Below the pieces are notes generated by a model. The model was not told the origin of the DNA. It did no database searches and saw only the letters and a list, made by a program, of their open reading frames with translations. A stretch of DNA of 64,000 nt from Bryobacter sp964387685 (lineage in GTDB: Bacteria; Acidobacteriota; Terriglobia; Bryobacterales; Bryobacteraceae): positions 44,533 to 108,532 of the forward strand of contig CAYLXK010000020.1 of NCBI GenBank assembly GCA_964387685.1, given 5' to 3'. Shown one piece after another: positions 8,619 through 17,861 of the stretch (positions are counted from its first letter, which is position 1; every line of letters starts with the position of its first letter). The position numbers and the translations under genes are program-made.

Positions 8619-9773
8619 ATAGGCCTTGCCGGGCAATTGCCGTAAGACGCCGTCGAGTTCCATCTCAAAGAGAATGGCGATAAGCTCCGACGCCGACACC
8701 TGCCCCTTTTGATTTAAGGCCGCCAGCATGTCGTCGATCGTCTGAGGATTGTCGAAGCTCAATACCCTAAGGGTCGCCTCCCGCAGTTTCGCCATGGGAT
8801 GCACCTCATCCGTGTCCGGGTTGGCTGGGGCTTCCGATAGCGCCATCTGGCGGCTCCGATGGGCTAATTCCTGGCGCGCCAGCAACGGCAAGTCGCTCAC
8901 AATGCTCGAGGTATCCATCACCAGGTGCGCGCCGGAGCGGATCAACAAATTCGGCCCAAAGCTCTGCTTGGTGGTGATGTTGCCAGGCACGGCGAAAACT
9001 TCGCGGCCTTGGTCCAGCGCCAGCCGCGCCGTGATGGCGGAACCCGAGTACTGCGCGCCTTCCACGATCAACACTCCATAGGCCAGCCCACTGACAATGC
9101 GGTTCCGTACCGGAAAATTTTGCGGATAACCCGGGCTTCGCAATGGGTACTCGCTCAAGATCAGACCCTGCGCGGCAATCTCCTCGGCCAGCTTTTTGTT
9201 CTCGGCCGGATAGACGACATCCGCACCGCACCCCAACACCGCGATGGTCTGGCCTTGCACCGATAATGCAGCCCGGTGCGCCGCGGTATCAATTCCCCTC
9301 GCCATTCCGCTCACCACCGTCAGCCCATGCAGAGCCAATTCCTTGCCGAAGCGCTCGGCCACCGTAACCCCGTACGGAGAAGGCCGCCGCGTGCCGACCA
9401 TCGCGATGCTGGGCTCCTTGAGCAAGGCCACGTTGCCCCGCGCGTAGAGCAAAAATGGGGGATCGTAGATCTGCCGCAGCCGCTCTGGATACTCGTCGTC
9501 AAACCATGCCACCAGGCGCGTGCCCGTGGCGTCGAGCAGCTTCTGTTGTTCGACGGCGTCGTCTAGCGCAGCCCCGGTTTCCAGCGATCGAGCCACCTGA
9601 TGGGACAGTCCCGCCGCTTCGAGCTCGCGCGTCTCCTGTTGGAAAATCCGCCCGGGCGAACCGAATCGCTTCAGCAATTCCACCGTGCGCCGTGGACCCA
9701 GGTTGGGCGTCATTTTCAGAGCCAACCAGAGCAGTTCCTCTTCCTTGGCGCGCACTGGCGCGATACTTGTCAT
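8598..9773 (-). CDS. dprA: DNA-processing protein DprA (Smf)
   Basis: Binds incoming single-stranded DNA in natural transformation and loads RecA. The 391-residue product has a helical N-terminal region (LGPRRTVELLKRFG), then the Rossmann-like core with GTRRPSPYG, VVSGMARGIDTAAHRAAL, VLGCGADVVYPAEN, SEYP, FPVRNRIVSGL and SGSAITARLALDQGREVFAVPG. A winged-helix-like C-terminal domain (residues about 330-391) completes it. ATG 9773 (MTSIAPV) is preferred over the TTG at 9815, which adds 14 residues without family character. It converges on topA with a 21-base overlap. Confidence 0.95.
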   Translation of the reverse strand: MTSIAPVRAKEEELLWLALKMTPNLGPRRTVELLKRFGSPGRIFQQETRELEAAGLSHQVARSLETGAALDDAVEQQKLLDATGTRLVAWFDDEYPERLRQIYDPPFLLYARGNVALLKEPSIAMVGTRRPSPYGVTVAERFGKELALHGLTVVSGMARGIDTAAHRAALSVQGQTIAVLGCGADVVYPAENKKLAEEIAAQGLILSEYPLRSPGYPQNFPVRNRIVSGLAYGVLIVEGAQYSGSAITARLALDQGREVFAVPGNITTKQSFGPNLLIRSGAHLVMDTSSIVSDLPLLARQELAHRSRQMALSEAPANPDTDEVHPMAKLREATLRVLSFDNPQTIDDMLAALNQKGQVSASELIAILFEMELDGVLRQLPGKAYLRTWNG

Positions 9774-9846
9774 CTCGTTGGGAAAGTGCTCCGGCAACGG
9801 GATTTTTCTCAACAAATCCGGGCCCCCGTTATGGGATATTCAGTCT

Positions 9847-10278
9847 ATGTCCACGCAAGCGACTTACGATGACGCCAACCTGATACTACGCCTCTATGAA
9901 ATCCGGCGGGAGGAGAAAATGCGGACGGCGCGCGACTGGTTTGTGCGGAGCTTCAAGCCGAAAACGCTGGACGAAATGAACCAGGTCGCCCCGGTCGGCT
10001 CCGTTGAAAACGCCTATATGCGCCAAGTGGCCAGCTATTTCGAAATGGTGGCGAGCTTCATTACCAGCGGCGTGTTGAACCGCGAGCTTTATTTCCAATC
10101 CGGCGGCGAACTCCTGCTTTGCTACATCCGGATACGCCCGATTCTGGCCGCCATGCGCGAGTCCTCCAAGAATCCCCAGCAGTTTGGAAATCTCGAGAAA
10201 GTCGGCGAAGCCTACCTCGCCTACTTCGACCAAAAAGGTGACGGAACCCGCGAGGCGATCATCGCCCGCATGAGCTAG
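9847..10278 (+). CDS. conserved small protein of unknown function
   Basis: The 143-residue soluble protein is not recognised. It is mostly charged and probably alpha-helical (YDDANLILRLYEIRREEKMR at the start), with no signal peptide, membrane span or cysteine motif. ATG 9847 is chosen because the upstream extension (to 9685) is antisense to dprA. It is divergent from dprA. Its TAG stop is followed in the same frame by a second small reading frame of similar composition, probably a cotranscribed partner. Confidence 0.72.
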   Translation: MSTQATYDDANLILRLYEIRREEKMRTARDWFVRSFKPKTLDEMNQVAPVGSVENAYMRQVASYFEMVASFITSGVLNRELYFQSGGELLLCYIRIRPILAAMRESSKNPQQFGNLEKVGEAYLAYFDQKGDGTREAIIARMS

Positions 10279-10290
10279 GACAAAATTCGT

Positions 10291-10554
10291 TTGCGGCAAG
10301 AAGCGGAGTTTTTCGGCGAGGCGGAGTTGGATTTGGTGTACATCGCCAAGAAACTGCGCGAGGCTCTTCCACTCGAGGAAGCGCTCACGGCAGCGGGGAT
10401 CGATTTTGCGATCGAACTGGACACCTATCGGGGCGGGCTCATTTTCCAAAGTGAGCGCACAGGGGTCTTTTTCTATGTGCTGCCAGCCGAGACGGTGCGG
10501 ACGAAGGAATTGATCCGCGGCTTGGGATTGAAGCCCCAGGAACTGGACAGTTGA
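10291..10554 (+). CDS. small conserved protein of unknown function (TTG start)
   Basis: An 87-residue product from TTG 10291, with an AGGA sequence ending ten bases upstream. It is in the same frame as the preceding gene, separated only by that gene's TAG and four codons. The sequence is acidic and amphipathic at first (EAELDLVYIAKKLREALPLEEALTAAG in part), then strand-like (GLIFQSERTGVFFYVLP), resembling a small regulatory or adaptor domain, but I do not recognise a family. Its stop lies 3 bases before the end of the convergent NHL gene. A start at a non-standard codon nearer the TAG is possible. Confidence 0.58.
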   Translation: MRQEAEFFGEAELDLVYIAKKLREALPLEEALTAAGIDFAIELDTYRGGLIFQSERTGVFFYVLPAETVRTKELIRGLGLKPQELDS

Positions 10555-10557
10555 GCG

Positions 10558-13380
10558 TTACTGCGCTGCGGCGTCTTTGCGAGGATTACGCACCGCAAAA
10601 GTGACGATATTGCTTACCTGGACGCTTTGCGCAATCGTCAACTGCGTGCGGGGATTCGTGTCGATGTCGGAATTAAGTTCAAGTTGGACCTCGTAGATTC
10701 CGATCAATCCGGGCTTAAGTCCCGCAAAGAGCACGTTCGCCGTCCGCGCACCCGCGAGCGAGGAGACAAACTCCACAGGTTCGTTGAATTCCGCGCCGCG
10801 GTACGCCTCACCGGTGAAGACTTCTGCATTGGCGCTATCGGGAAGGATAGGCCCTAGACCCGTGGCCAGCACCACGATCGTTTCTCCAGGCAAGGCGGGA
10901 TTCTCTTCGGTGACACGCTCTCCGGCCACGTTCGCGCAACACAACTCGTTGTTGAAAGCCGTCAGAATGAGGCCGGATCCTTCTTTAGTCCGCGCCGAGA
11001 TAGGCAAGCCGTTTCCGTCCGGACCTTCCTTCTTCGAGCGCAAGCGAAGCCGCGTGAAGTAACCACTGGGGAAGGCCACCACTTCCGGGTCTCCGTTGCC
11101 CGCGTTGATCAGCTTCACCAACTCATCCCGGATCTTAAAGTTGTCCTCAATGTCGGGATCGGTTCCTTCGTCTTCTCCATCCGGAATTTCTTGAGGAGTA
11201 TAGGTATACTCCCGGCCGTTAATCACCACGGTGGCGAAATCGTCCTTCACCGCCGTGCCATCTATCGAAATCGTCGCAGTGGCGGCGCTCGAATAATGGG
11301 TAACGATCCCGGGCCGCGGATCCGTACCCTCTTCGGCAAAAATCCCGGGGTTTTGTGCGATCAAGGGCATGCCAACGGGCGTGGAAACGCGTACGCTGCC
11401 GTCGCGCCGGACCGAGCGGACATAAACGCTAGCGCTGGTGGCATCCACCACTTCAACCGGGATGTGCGCAACGATCTGGGTGGGGGAAACCGACTGGATG
11501 GGCGCGGAAATACCATCCACAAAAACCTGCACGCCAGCTAGACCTCGCGGCCACTCCGCGGCAGTCATGGGCACCGACGCCGTCTGGTCCGTCAAGTTCT
11601 CGCCCAGCACGGTCACGATAGTGCCAGCGGCAATCTGCGCGGCATCGCGGCCCCCGGCCAACGTGCCACTCCCCGCCTGAATCTGCACCTGGGGTGTTCC
11701 GCCTTCCGTAGCCGGAGTTACGGTAGCCGTGTAGGTGATCAGATCGCCCGCCTCTCCCGCGATGCGTGCTGTCAGCACGATCGTGAAAAAGTTAGAACGA
11801 ATGATCGGGGTCGCCAGGACCTCTGGGTCGCCGCCGTTGGTGGTGTTGATCGAATTCACTAAGGATTCAATCGCCTTGGTAAAGGTGTCATCCTTCACGA
11901 ATTTGTACTTGTACTCGCGCTCGCTGTCTTCGGGTCCGATCGTCACCACGATCTCCTCGTTTTCAGCGGGAGTGCCGCCTACCGAGATCGTGCCAACGGC
12001 AAAGATCTCGCGGCTTGCGGAGTTGCGGACGCCCGTGTCTGCAATCAATTTCTCGCCCGGAGTGAACACCAGTACACGCCGGTTATAGGGATCGGCAACA
12101 TACAGGTTCAGCCCATCCGTGGCCAGGGAGGTAGGCGTTCGAATAATGTCGGCCGCCGAGATAAAGCCGGGGAATGCGCTATCGCTGGTGAAATTAAGAT
12201 CCAGACTTCGCTGGCCAAGGGCGGCGTCGGCCGCGGGCGCGTTGGTGGTGGGAATCGTGTTGTAGACCAAAACGCGGTCGTTGCCGCCGTCGGCAATATA
12301 AAGACGCTTACCGTCGCTCAAGGCGAAGCGCGGGAAATCGAGCGTGCGGCTGCAGCGCCGGGGATAGGTGGGCTCGGTCGTATCGCCGTCGCGATCAAGG
12401 TCGTCCTCATCGGTACCATCCGAGGGGCAGAGAGCGGAGCTATTGTTGGCCACCGCGCTCGTGAAGTCCGGTTGGCCTACGACTACATCCGCCGGTTGCT
12501 GGTTCCGGGTCGGCAAAGTATTCCAGATAAGGACGCGATTGTGGCCCAGGTCGGACACATAGAGCCGCTGGCCGTCACTAGAGACGCTCACTGGATTCAG
12601 CAGATTGTTTTGCGTGGGAGAGACTGTGGCGCGCGTCAGGTCGGTAACCGGGGCCACATTAAAATCGGCTTGCCCTAACACGATATCGGCGGACTGGTCG
12701 TTCTGCGACGGGATCGAGTTCCAAATCAAAACCCGATGGTTCTGAGTATCGGCCACATAGAGCCGGCCATTCTGGATCCAGACGCCCTGGGGACCTCGCA
12801 TGGACTTGGCGTTGGTAGCGATGGGACGAATCTTATCGAAGGCTTCTTGGCCCAGCACCACATCAGCCGGCTGCTGCAGGGTGGTGGGCATGCTGCGCCA
12901 GATCAATACGCGATTGAAGTCGGTATCCGCCACCGCGACTACGTTTCCATCGGAGGCCACGGCCGTCGCCAGACGCATCGTTTTAGCGGAAACCGCGGAA
13001 GGAAATACGCTGCCGCGATCCACCGCAAAATCGGGCTGCCCCAACACCAGATTGGCCCGGCCTACGCAGGCTGGGCAGCGGGGGCCCTGGGGCAATTCGA
13101 CGTCCGGGGGCGGCACCGTCGCACTCAGATCGTTATAAATCAAGACCCGGTGATTCGCCGGTTCGGCGCCGATGCGGCTGGAATCGGCGACAAAAAGCCG
13201 ATTGCCCGCCACGGCGATCCCGCCGGCTGCGCCAAGCTGGATCTCGGTGACCCCGGGAAATTGGTCCGTGAAATTCTTCTGGCCGATGATCAAGCGGGCG
13301 GCTTGGCCGGTAAAGAAATCTTGGGCGGCGGCCGAATACACACCAAGCGCCACGAAGGCGAAATACGGGAGAATCCTCAT
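10558..13380 (-). CDS. secreted NHL-repeat protein with TIGR03437 (Solibacter-type) C-terminal domain and two inserted modules
   Basis: Exported beta-propeller-type protein of 940 residues. A signal peptide (MRILPYFAFVALGVYSAAAQ) precedes about six NHL-like repeats, each with a RVLIWNS-type strand and a phrase like ADIVLGQADF (residues about 30-440). The C-terminal half is a TIGR03437-type region (GTIVTVLGENLTDQT, VQVFVDGISAPIQSVSPTQI, VLATGLGPI). It is interrupted by two similar modules, each with a YKYKF or YTYTP strand, the phrase NGGDPEV or GNGDPEV, and a Gly-rich close. No catalytic motif is visible; cell-surface binding or an adhesin-like role is only a guess. A TATAAT at 13431-13436 on this strand probably starts its mRNA. 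Confidence 0.88.
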   Translation of the reverse strand: MRILPYFAFVALGVYSAAAQDFFTGQAARLIIGQKNFTDQFPGVTEIQLGAAGGIAVAGNRLFVADSSRIGAEPANHRVLIYNDLSATVPPPDVELPQGPRCPACVGRANLVLGQPDFAVDRGSVFPSAVSAKTMRLATAVASDGNVVAVADTDFNRVLIWRSMPTTLQQPADVVLGQEAFDKIRPIATNAKSMRGPQGVWIQNGRLYVADTQNHRVLIWNSIPSQNDQSADIVLGQADFNVAPVTDLTRATVSPTQNNLLNPVSVSSDGQRLYVSDLGHNRVLIWNTLPTRNQQPADVVVGQPDFTSAVANNSSALCPSDGTDEDDLDRDGDTTEPTYPRRCSRTLDFPRFALSDGKRLYIADGGNDRVLVYNTIPTTNAPAADAALGQRSLDLNFTSDSAFPGFISAADIIRTPTSLATDGLNLYVADPYNRRVLVFTPGEKLIADTGVRNSASREIFAVGTISVGGTPAENEEIVVTIGPEDSEREYKYKFVKDDTFTKAIESLVNSINTTNGGDPEVLATPIIRSNFFTIVLTARIAGEAGDLITYTATVTPATEGGTPQVQIQAGSGTLAGGRDAAQIAAGTIVTVLGENLTDQTASVPMTAAEWPRGLAGVQVFVDGISAPIQSVSPTQIVAHIPVEVVDATSASVYVRSVRRDGSVRVSTPVGMPLIAQNPGIFAEEGTDPRPGIVTHYSSAATATISIDGTAVKDDFATVVINGREYTYTPQEIPDGEDEGTDPDIEDNFKIRDELVKLINAGNGDPEVVAFPSGYFTRLRLRSKKEGPDGNGLPISARTKEGSGLILTAFNNELCCANVAGERVTEENPALPGETIVVLATGLGPILPDSANAEVFTGEAYRGAEFNEPVEFVSSLAGARTANVLFAGLKPGLIGIYEVQLELNSDIDTNPRTQLTIAQSVQVSNIVTFAVRNPRKDAAAQ

Positions 13381-13430
13381 TGTGCGATGGGTTGGTTGCA
13401 GATAGGTCAGTAAAATCGGGCTAATCCTCT

Positions 13431-13436
13431 ATTATA
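13431..13436 (-). promoter_or_regulatory. -10 element upstream of the NHL gene
   Basis: A perfect TATAAT on the minus strand, about 50 bases before the NHL gene start and within a locally AT-rich patch of an otherwise GC-rich region. No good -35 is seen 17 bases upstream. It would give a leader of roughly 44 bases. Confidence 0.45.
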
Positions 13437-13465
13437 CGTTCTTTCAGACGGTCCTGCGACTCCGC

Positions 13466-14107
13466 TTAGGGCAGCGTTACACGGGGAAGAATGCCGCCCC
13501 AAACCACTTGGAAGGCTTCCAGTTCGCCGTCCATGGCATAGCCGCCCCGGACGCTGACTCTCTGGTTCGATAGCAAATCCTCGCGCTCCACCACCACGCC
13601 ATCTCGAACGAATTTCGTGTCCGGCCGGATGCGCAAGCGAAACGAACCCTCTTGCCTGGTCTTTAACTCCATGGAATTGGGTTGCAAATCGCGTACCATC
13701 CCCGATAGGTTGACGTTGCCGCGAGGGGAAATGGTTTCCGTGGCCCGTGTCACCTGCCCGACGCGATGCCGGTCCCCGAAGCGCCGCTGTCCGTTCGCTA
13801 TGTGGATCATGCGCGCGAAACATCCTTTTCCCGCGCCCTGGCGCTCGGTCACCATCTCCAGAAAATCCCCTATTTTCAGATCGTTGAGGCTCATACGCTG
13901 CCTCTCTCTATCCACGTAGGTCCGCCCGTCCACCGCGCAGCGAAGCTCCCGGCGATCCTCTAGCGTCAGCGTTAGGAAAAGTTTTTCTTGCACCATGAGA
14001 GTGCCCTCGACAATCCCCATCGGCATTTGCCCGGGCAGTAGCGCGCAGCCTGCACCTGTGAAGCAAAGCCACAGGTTGGCCAACCGGGTCCGAAGCGCGA
14101 GTGCCAA
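13466..14107 (-). CDS. DUF5666-like exported protein (TTG start)
   Basis: A 213-residue protein with two similar small beta-barrel-like segments (MGIVEGTLMVQEKLFLTL..., then GMVRDLQPNSMELKT...), the pattern of tandem DUF5666 domains. Each ends with a sentence like LKIGDFLEMV or LLSNQRVSVRGG. The N-terminus from TTG 14107 (LALALRTRLANLWLCFTGAG) looks like a signal peptide. The only nearby ATG, at MPMGIV, would remove it. A TAGGCT hexamer five bases upstream fits a leaderless start. It sits 85 bases upstream of the NHL gene on the same strand. Function is unknown. Confidence 0.68.
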   Translation of the reverse strand: MALALRTRLANLWLCFTGAGCALLPGQMPMGIVEGTLMVQEKLFLTLTLEDRRELRCAVDGRTYVDRERQRMSLNDLKIGDFLEMVTERQGAGKGCFARMIHIANGQRRFGDRHRVGQVTRATETISPRGNVNLSGMVRDLQPNSMELKTRQEGSFRLRIRPDTKFVRDGVVVEREDLLSNQRVSVRGGYAMDGELEAFQVVWGGILPRVTLP

Positions 14108-14112
14108 GATAG

Positions 14113-14131
14113 AGCCTACGCAAAGTATAAT
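14113..14131. promoter_or_regulatory. divergent promoter with two -10 elements 7 bases apart
   Basis: On the plus strand TATAAT (14126-14131) ends six bases before the TTG at 14138. On the minus strand TAGGCT (14118-14113) ends five bases before the TTG at 14107. Both genes would be transcribed as leaderless messages from face-to-face, mutually overlapping promoters. Confidence 0.5.
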
Positions 14132-14137
14132 CGTGGC

Positions 14138-15196
14138 TTGGCTCTTACCGCATCCTCAACTCTGCATAAAGCTGGACGATGGCTACTCGAATCCGGCATT
14201 CAATCTGAAAACGGCGGCGTAGCGCGCTATTACCGCAAGGACTTGGGCCAAAACCTTCCCGTCAGTTGCGAAATTACCGGCTACGCGCTTTCCGCCTTTT
14301 GCTACCTGTTTGAATTAACGGGCGAAGAAGCCTACCGGAATGCCGCAGGCCGGGCCGCGCACTTTCTAACCGAAATTGCCTGGGATCCGGCTTCTTCCAC
14401 CATGCCCTTTGAACTGGAAGGCGGCCGCCGCTACAGCTATTTTTTTGATTGCGGCATTATTGCGCGTGGCCTTCTCTGGCATTGGCGCCTGCTGCGAGAG
14501 GAAAAGTCTCTGGAGGTTGCCAGTTCGATCGGACTTTCGATGGAACGCGACTTCCGCAGCTTCAGCGCCTTCCACCCCATCATTTGGTTGCCCTGCAAGA
14601 GCATTGAGCCGTATACGACCTGGTGGAGCCGCATGCCGGGCGCCTTCCAATTAAAAAGCGCCCTGGCGTGGCTGGACCTGGCCGGAGAGACGGGCCGCGA
14701 GGAGTTTCGCGGATTTTATGAGGAGATGCTGGCCTTCGCCCTCCGCCGCTACAGCGAGACCTTGGACATTGAGACAGAGCGGCCCAAGCTCATGGACCGG
14801 CTCCATCCTTGGGCATATTTTCTGGAGGGTTTGCACCCAGTGCACGAGCGCTCCGACGTGATGCCGATCTGGACGGGCGCGTTGGAGCGCGGCCAGTTGC
14901 TTCTGGAGGAATTGGAGAGCGGCTTTGTTCGCAGCGACGTGTGCGCGCAACTGTTGCGCATTCAACTCTTACAAGGAAAGGCGGCCTCGCCCGCGCAGCT
15001 TGCCCGCCTGGAAGCCTTCCAGTTCGACTCCGGCGATCGGGCCGACAACGGCGGCTTTGGGTTTGGGCGCCGCGATGGCGAGATGATGCCGCACACCAAT
15101 CCGGTTTCGACCGTCTTTGCGCTGCAGGCTTTGGAAATGGCTAGCTTGGGGGCGGAAGGGACACTGAGTGGCTTCGACTGGCGCAAGCTCATCTGA
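14138..15196 (+). CDS. (alpha/alpha)-barrel-like protein linked to polysaccharide genes
   Basis: The 352-residue protein has helix-pair repeats typical of six-hairpin or terpenoid-cyclase-like toroids: ENGGVARYYR, then CEITGYALSAFCYLFELTGE with YRNAAGRAAHFL, later FDCGIIARGLLWHWRLL, and NGGFGFGRRDGEMMPHTNPV with STVFALQALEM near the end. Proteins of this kind often sit in glycan assembly loci. The next gene, a glycosyltransferase, overlaps it by 29 bases, so a role on a glycan is plausible but unproven. The TTG at 14138 is six bases after a perfect TATAAT, which argues for a leaderless start there. Confidence 0.7.
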   Translation: MALTASSTLHKAGRWLLESGIQSENGGVARYYRKDLGQNLPVSCEITGYALSAFCYLFELTGEEAYRNAAGRAAHFLTEIAWDPASSTMPFELEGGRRYSYFFDCGIIARGLLWHWRLLREEKSLEVASSIGLSMERDFRSFSAFHPIIWLPCKSIEPYTTWWSRMPGAFQLKSALAWLDLAGETGREEFRGFYEEMLAFALRRYSETLDIETERPKLMDRLHPWAYFLEGLHPVHERSDVMPIWTGALERGQLLLEELESGFVRSDVCAQLLRIQLLQGKAASPAQLARLEAFQFDSGDRADNGGFGFGRRDGEMMPHTNPVSTVFALQALEMASLGAEGTLSGFDWRKLI

Positions 15197-17861
15197 AGTC
15201 AAACTCGCTTTTGCCAGTTGCTCGCAAGACCTGATCGACCAATTTGTCGAGGAGGTGGACCGCATGGGCGGGCTTTCGCTCCCCGTTTTTGTGGTGAGCG
15301 AGTTTCAGCCCTCGGCGGTTGGCATCGGCTGCACGTGGATCCCGTGGATGCCCTCCCAGCCGTTCGAGGAAAATTTGGCGCGCGTCCGTTGGCGTCTTCG
15401 TCGGCATCGTATCCGCTTCAGTTGCATCTTGCTGCAGCCGCGGATGCCGTATTGGACCATGCGCTGGGCCGGCCTGCGAATCGCCCCTCTCCGGGTCTAT
15501 TGCTTTAACGAGAATTACGGACATTTTCCTCTTCACCCGCGCGGCGCGCTCAGCCTTGCACGCCATTGCCTCTGGCGCGCCAAGAATTGGCTGCGGTACC
15601 AGTCCCGGCCGGGCGGCGAAATCTATACCTTGATCTGGCGCCTAGGGCATCCGTTTTCCTGGGAGCGCCCCTTTTATGCCTGGAAGGCACGCAGGCGCCG
15701 TCCTCTATCCACGGCTCCGTTACGAAGGGAGGATCACGAGAGGCTAAGCGCAGGCATTACGGTGGTGATTCCTTCCCGCGACGGCCGCGCGCTATTGGAG
15801 AAGCTCCTCCCACAGGTGCTGGCCGAGCCGGAAGTGACGCGCGTAGTCATAGTCGATAACGGCTCCAGCGACGCGACGCCCGAGCTGTCCTCCGCGCGAG
15901 TGGATGTCCTGGTGGAGGATCATCCGCTGAGTTTCGCCGCCGCCGTCAATCGAGGGATCCGCGCGTGCCGCACCACCCATGTCTGCCTCCTCAACAACGA
16001 CATGGAGATCGAGCCTGGTTTCTTCGCGGCACTCCGCGCCGCCTTTGACCGTGTGCCGGACCTCTTTTGCTCGACTGCGCAAATCTTCTTTCCCCCGGGC
16101 CAGCGCCGCCAGGAGACCGGTAAAGCTGTCTATTGGCCGCAAAGCCCGCGCGACTTGCCTCTGCGCTGCCTCGAACCCATTGAGGGTGAGACGGACTCTC
16201 CCGTTCTCTACGGCTCCGGCGGTTGTTCTCTCTACGACACCGCTAAGCTCCGCGAAATTGGCTGCCTGAAAGAAGCCTTCCGCCCAGCCTACGTAGAAGA
16301 TCTCGACGTGGGGTGGCGCGCCTGGCAGCAGGGTTGGCCCACCGTTTTTGTGGCGGAGGCGAGGGTAGTCCACCATCACCGCTCCACTACGGGGCGCTTC
16401 TTCAGCCCCACTGCGATCGAGCTGGCCATCGAGCAAAACTATTTGCGCTGGATCCTCACGAGCGTAGCCTCTCCCGAAGCTTTCGCGCGTCTCTGGGCCC
16501 CCGCGGTGAGTCGCTTGAGCGCGCGCGCCGCCATTCCGGAACCCGCGCCGGTAGAAATCTTTGCCTTGCGCTTTGCCGCGTTTCACCGCCCCTACTTCGC
16601 TTGGGACCGCCCTGCCGCGCCCCGCTTCGCCGAGACGGAAATCCTCTCCCTCGGCAGCGGGCAGATCGCTTGCTTCCCAGGCGCGCCATCCGGCGGGAAG
16701 CCGAAACTGATCGTGGCCACCTGTTACCTGCCCTTTCCGCTTTCGCACGGGGGTGCGGTACGCATATTCAACCTCCTTCGGGAGGCGGCGCGCGACTACT
16801 CGATCGTGCTGATGAGCTTTATCGACGAATTCACGCCCGTCGCGCCGGAGCTGCTTGAGCTGTGCCACGAGGTGGTGCTCGTGCTCCGCAAGGGCAGCCA
16901 CCTCAAGCGCACGCTCGATCTGCCCAAGGCCGTGGAGGATTTCGCCTCGGATCCTTTTGCCGCCGAGCTACGCCGCGCCGTGCGACGTTGGAAGCCATTC
17001 GCCGTCCAACTAGAGTTCACGCAGATGGCCCAGTACGCTAGGGACTGCGCGCCCGCCAAGACCCTATTGGTGGAGCACGACATAACTCTAGACCTCTATG
17101 CACAAATGCTGCGGGACCAGGAGGACTTCGACACGCTGCGGGAGCACGCCCGCTGGGAGCGCTTCGAACGTAAGGCCTGGCGGGAACTCAACGCCGTTGT
17201 AGTGATGAGTGAGAAAGACCGAGGCATGGTCCAGGAAGCCCGGCGCGTCGTGGTACTTGAAAATGGCGTCGACCTCGAGCGTTTCACGCCCTCTCCTCAG
17301 CCGCCCGAGGCTAAACGCCTGCTCTTCATCGGAAGCTTTGCCCACCTGCCGAATCTCTTGGCCCTCGAATGGTTTCTGGCCGAGGTCTGGCCCCGGCTCA
17401 CAGGTTATTGTCTGCATGTGATTGCGGGACACAAGCCGGCCTATTGGCAGGAGTTTTATCGGGGCCGCGCGCAGGTGGATTTGGAACAGCCGGGCGTCGA
17501 GCTCGAAGGATTTGTCAGTGATGTACGCGGCGCCTACCGTCGCGCCGAACTAGTGGTGGCGCCCTTGCTGGCCAGCGCCGGCACCAACATCAAAATACTG
17601 GAGGCGCTGGCCATGGGCAAGGCCGTGGTGTCAACTCCCGGCGGCGTCAATGGGCTGGGCCTCCATCCCGGACAGGATTTCGCGCTCGCGGAAGGTGCGG
17701 CGGCCTTTGCCACGCAGCTCGATTTCCTCACGGCAGACACGTCGGCGCGTTGCAGACTCGAGCTGCAAGGACGCGCTGCCGTGGAAGCCCGATTTGGCTG
17801 GTCCGCGATCGGAGCCCGGCAGAAGGTCCTCTACGAGAGCTTGCGGGCCGAGGCACAGTAG
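15168..17861 (+). CDS. two-domain glycosyltransferase (GT2 plus GT4)
   Basis: Large 897-residue enzyme predicted to add two sugars in sequence to a glycan. Residues 1-190 are an unrecognised Trp-rich domain. Residues about 196-417 are a GT-A family 2 domain (ITVVIPSRDGR, IVDNGSSDATPE, CLLNNDMEIEPG, YVEDLDVGWRAW). Residues about 511-890 are a GT-B family 4 domain (VATCYLPFPLSHGG, LLFIGSFAHLPN, GFVSDVRGAYRRAELVVAPL, GTNIKILEALAMGKAVVST). The start is GTG 15168, seven bases after a GGAAGGG ribosome site inside the previous gene. It converges on the methyltransferase with a 31-base overlap. The acceptor is unknown. Confidence 0.9.
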   Translation: MASTGASSSEVKLAFASCSQDLIDQFVEEVDRMGGLSLPVFVVSEFQPSAVGIGCTWIPWMPSQPFEENLARVRWRLRRHRIRFSCILLQPRMPYWTMRWAGLRIAPLRVYCFNENYGHFPLHPRGALSLARHCLWRAKNWLRYQSRPGGEIYTLIWRLGHPFSWERPFYAWKARRRRPLSTAPLRREDHERLSAGITVVIPSRDGRALLEKLLPQVLAEPEVTRVVIVDNGSSDATPELSSARVDVLVEDHPLSFAAAVNRGIRACRTTHVCLLNNDMEIEPGFFAALRAAFDRVPDLFCSTAQIFFPPGQRRQETGKAVYWPQSPRDLPLRCLEPIEGETDSPVLYGSGGCSLYDTAKLREIGCLKEAFRPAYVEDLDVGWRAWQQGWPTVFVAEARVVHHHRSTTGRFFSPTAIELAIEQNYLRWILTSVASPEAFARLWAPAVSRLSARAAIPEPAPVEIFALRFAAFHRPYFAWDRPAAPRFAETEILSLGSGQIACFPGAPSGGKPKLIVATCYLPFPLSHGGAVRIFNLLREAARDYSIVLMSFIDEFTPVAPELLELCHEVVLVLRKGSHLKRTLDLPKAVEDFASDPFAAELRRAVRRWKPFAVQLEFTQMAQYARDCAPAKTLLVEHDITLDLYAQMLRDQEDFDTLREHARWERFERKAWRELNAVVVMSEKDRGMVQEARRVVVLENGVDLERFTPSPQPPEAKRLLFIGSFAHLPNLLALEWFLAEVWPRLTGYCLHVIAGHKPAYWQEFYRGRAQVDLEQPGVELEGFVSDVRGAYRRAELVVAPLLASAGTNIKILEALAMGKAVVSTPGGVNGLGLHPGQDFALAEGAAAFATQLDFLTADTSARCRLELQGRAAVEARFGWSAIGARQKVLYESLRAEAQ

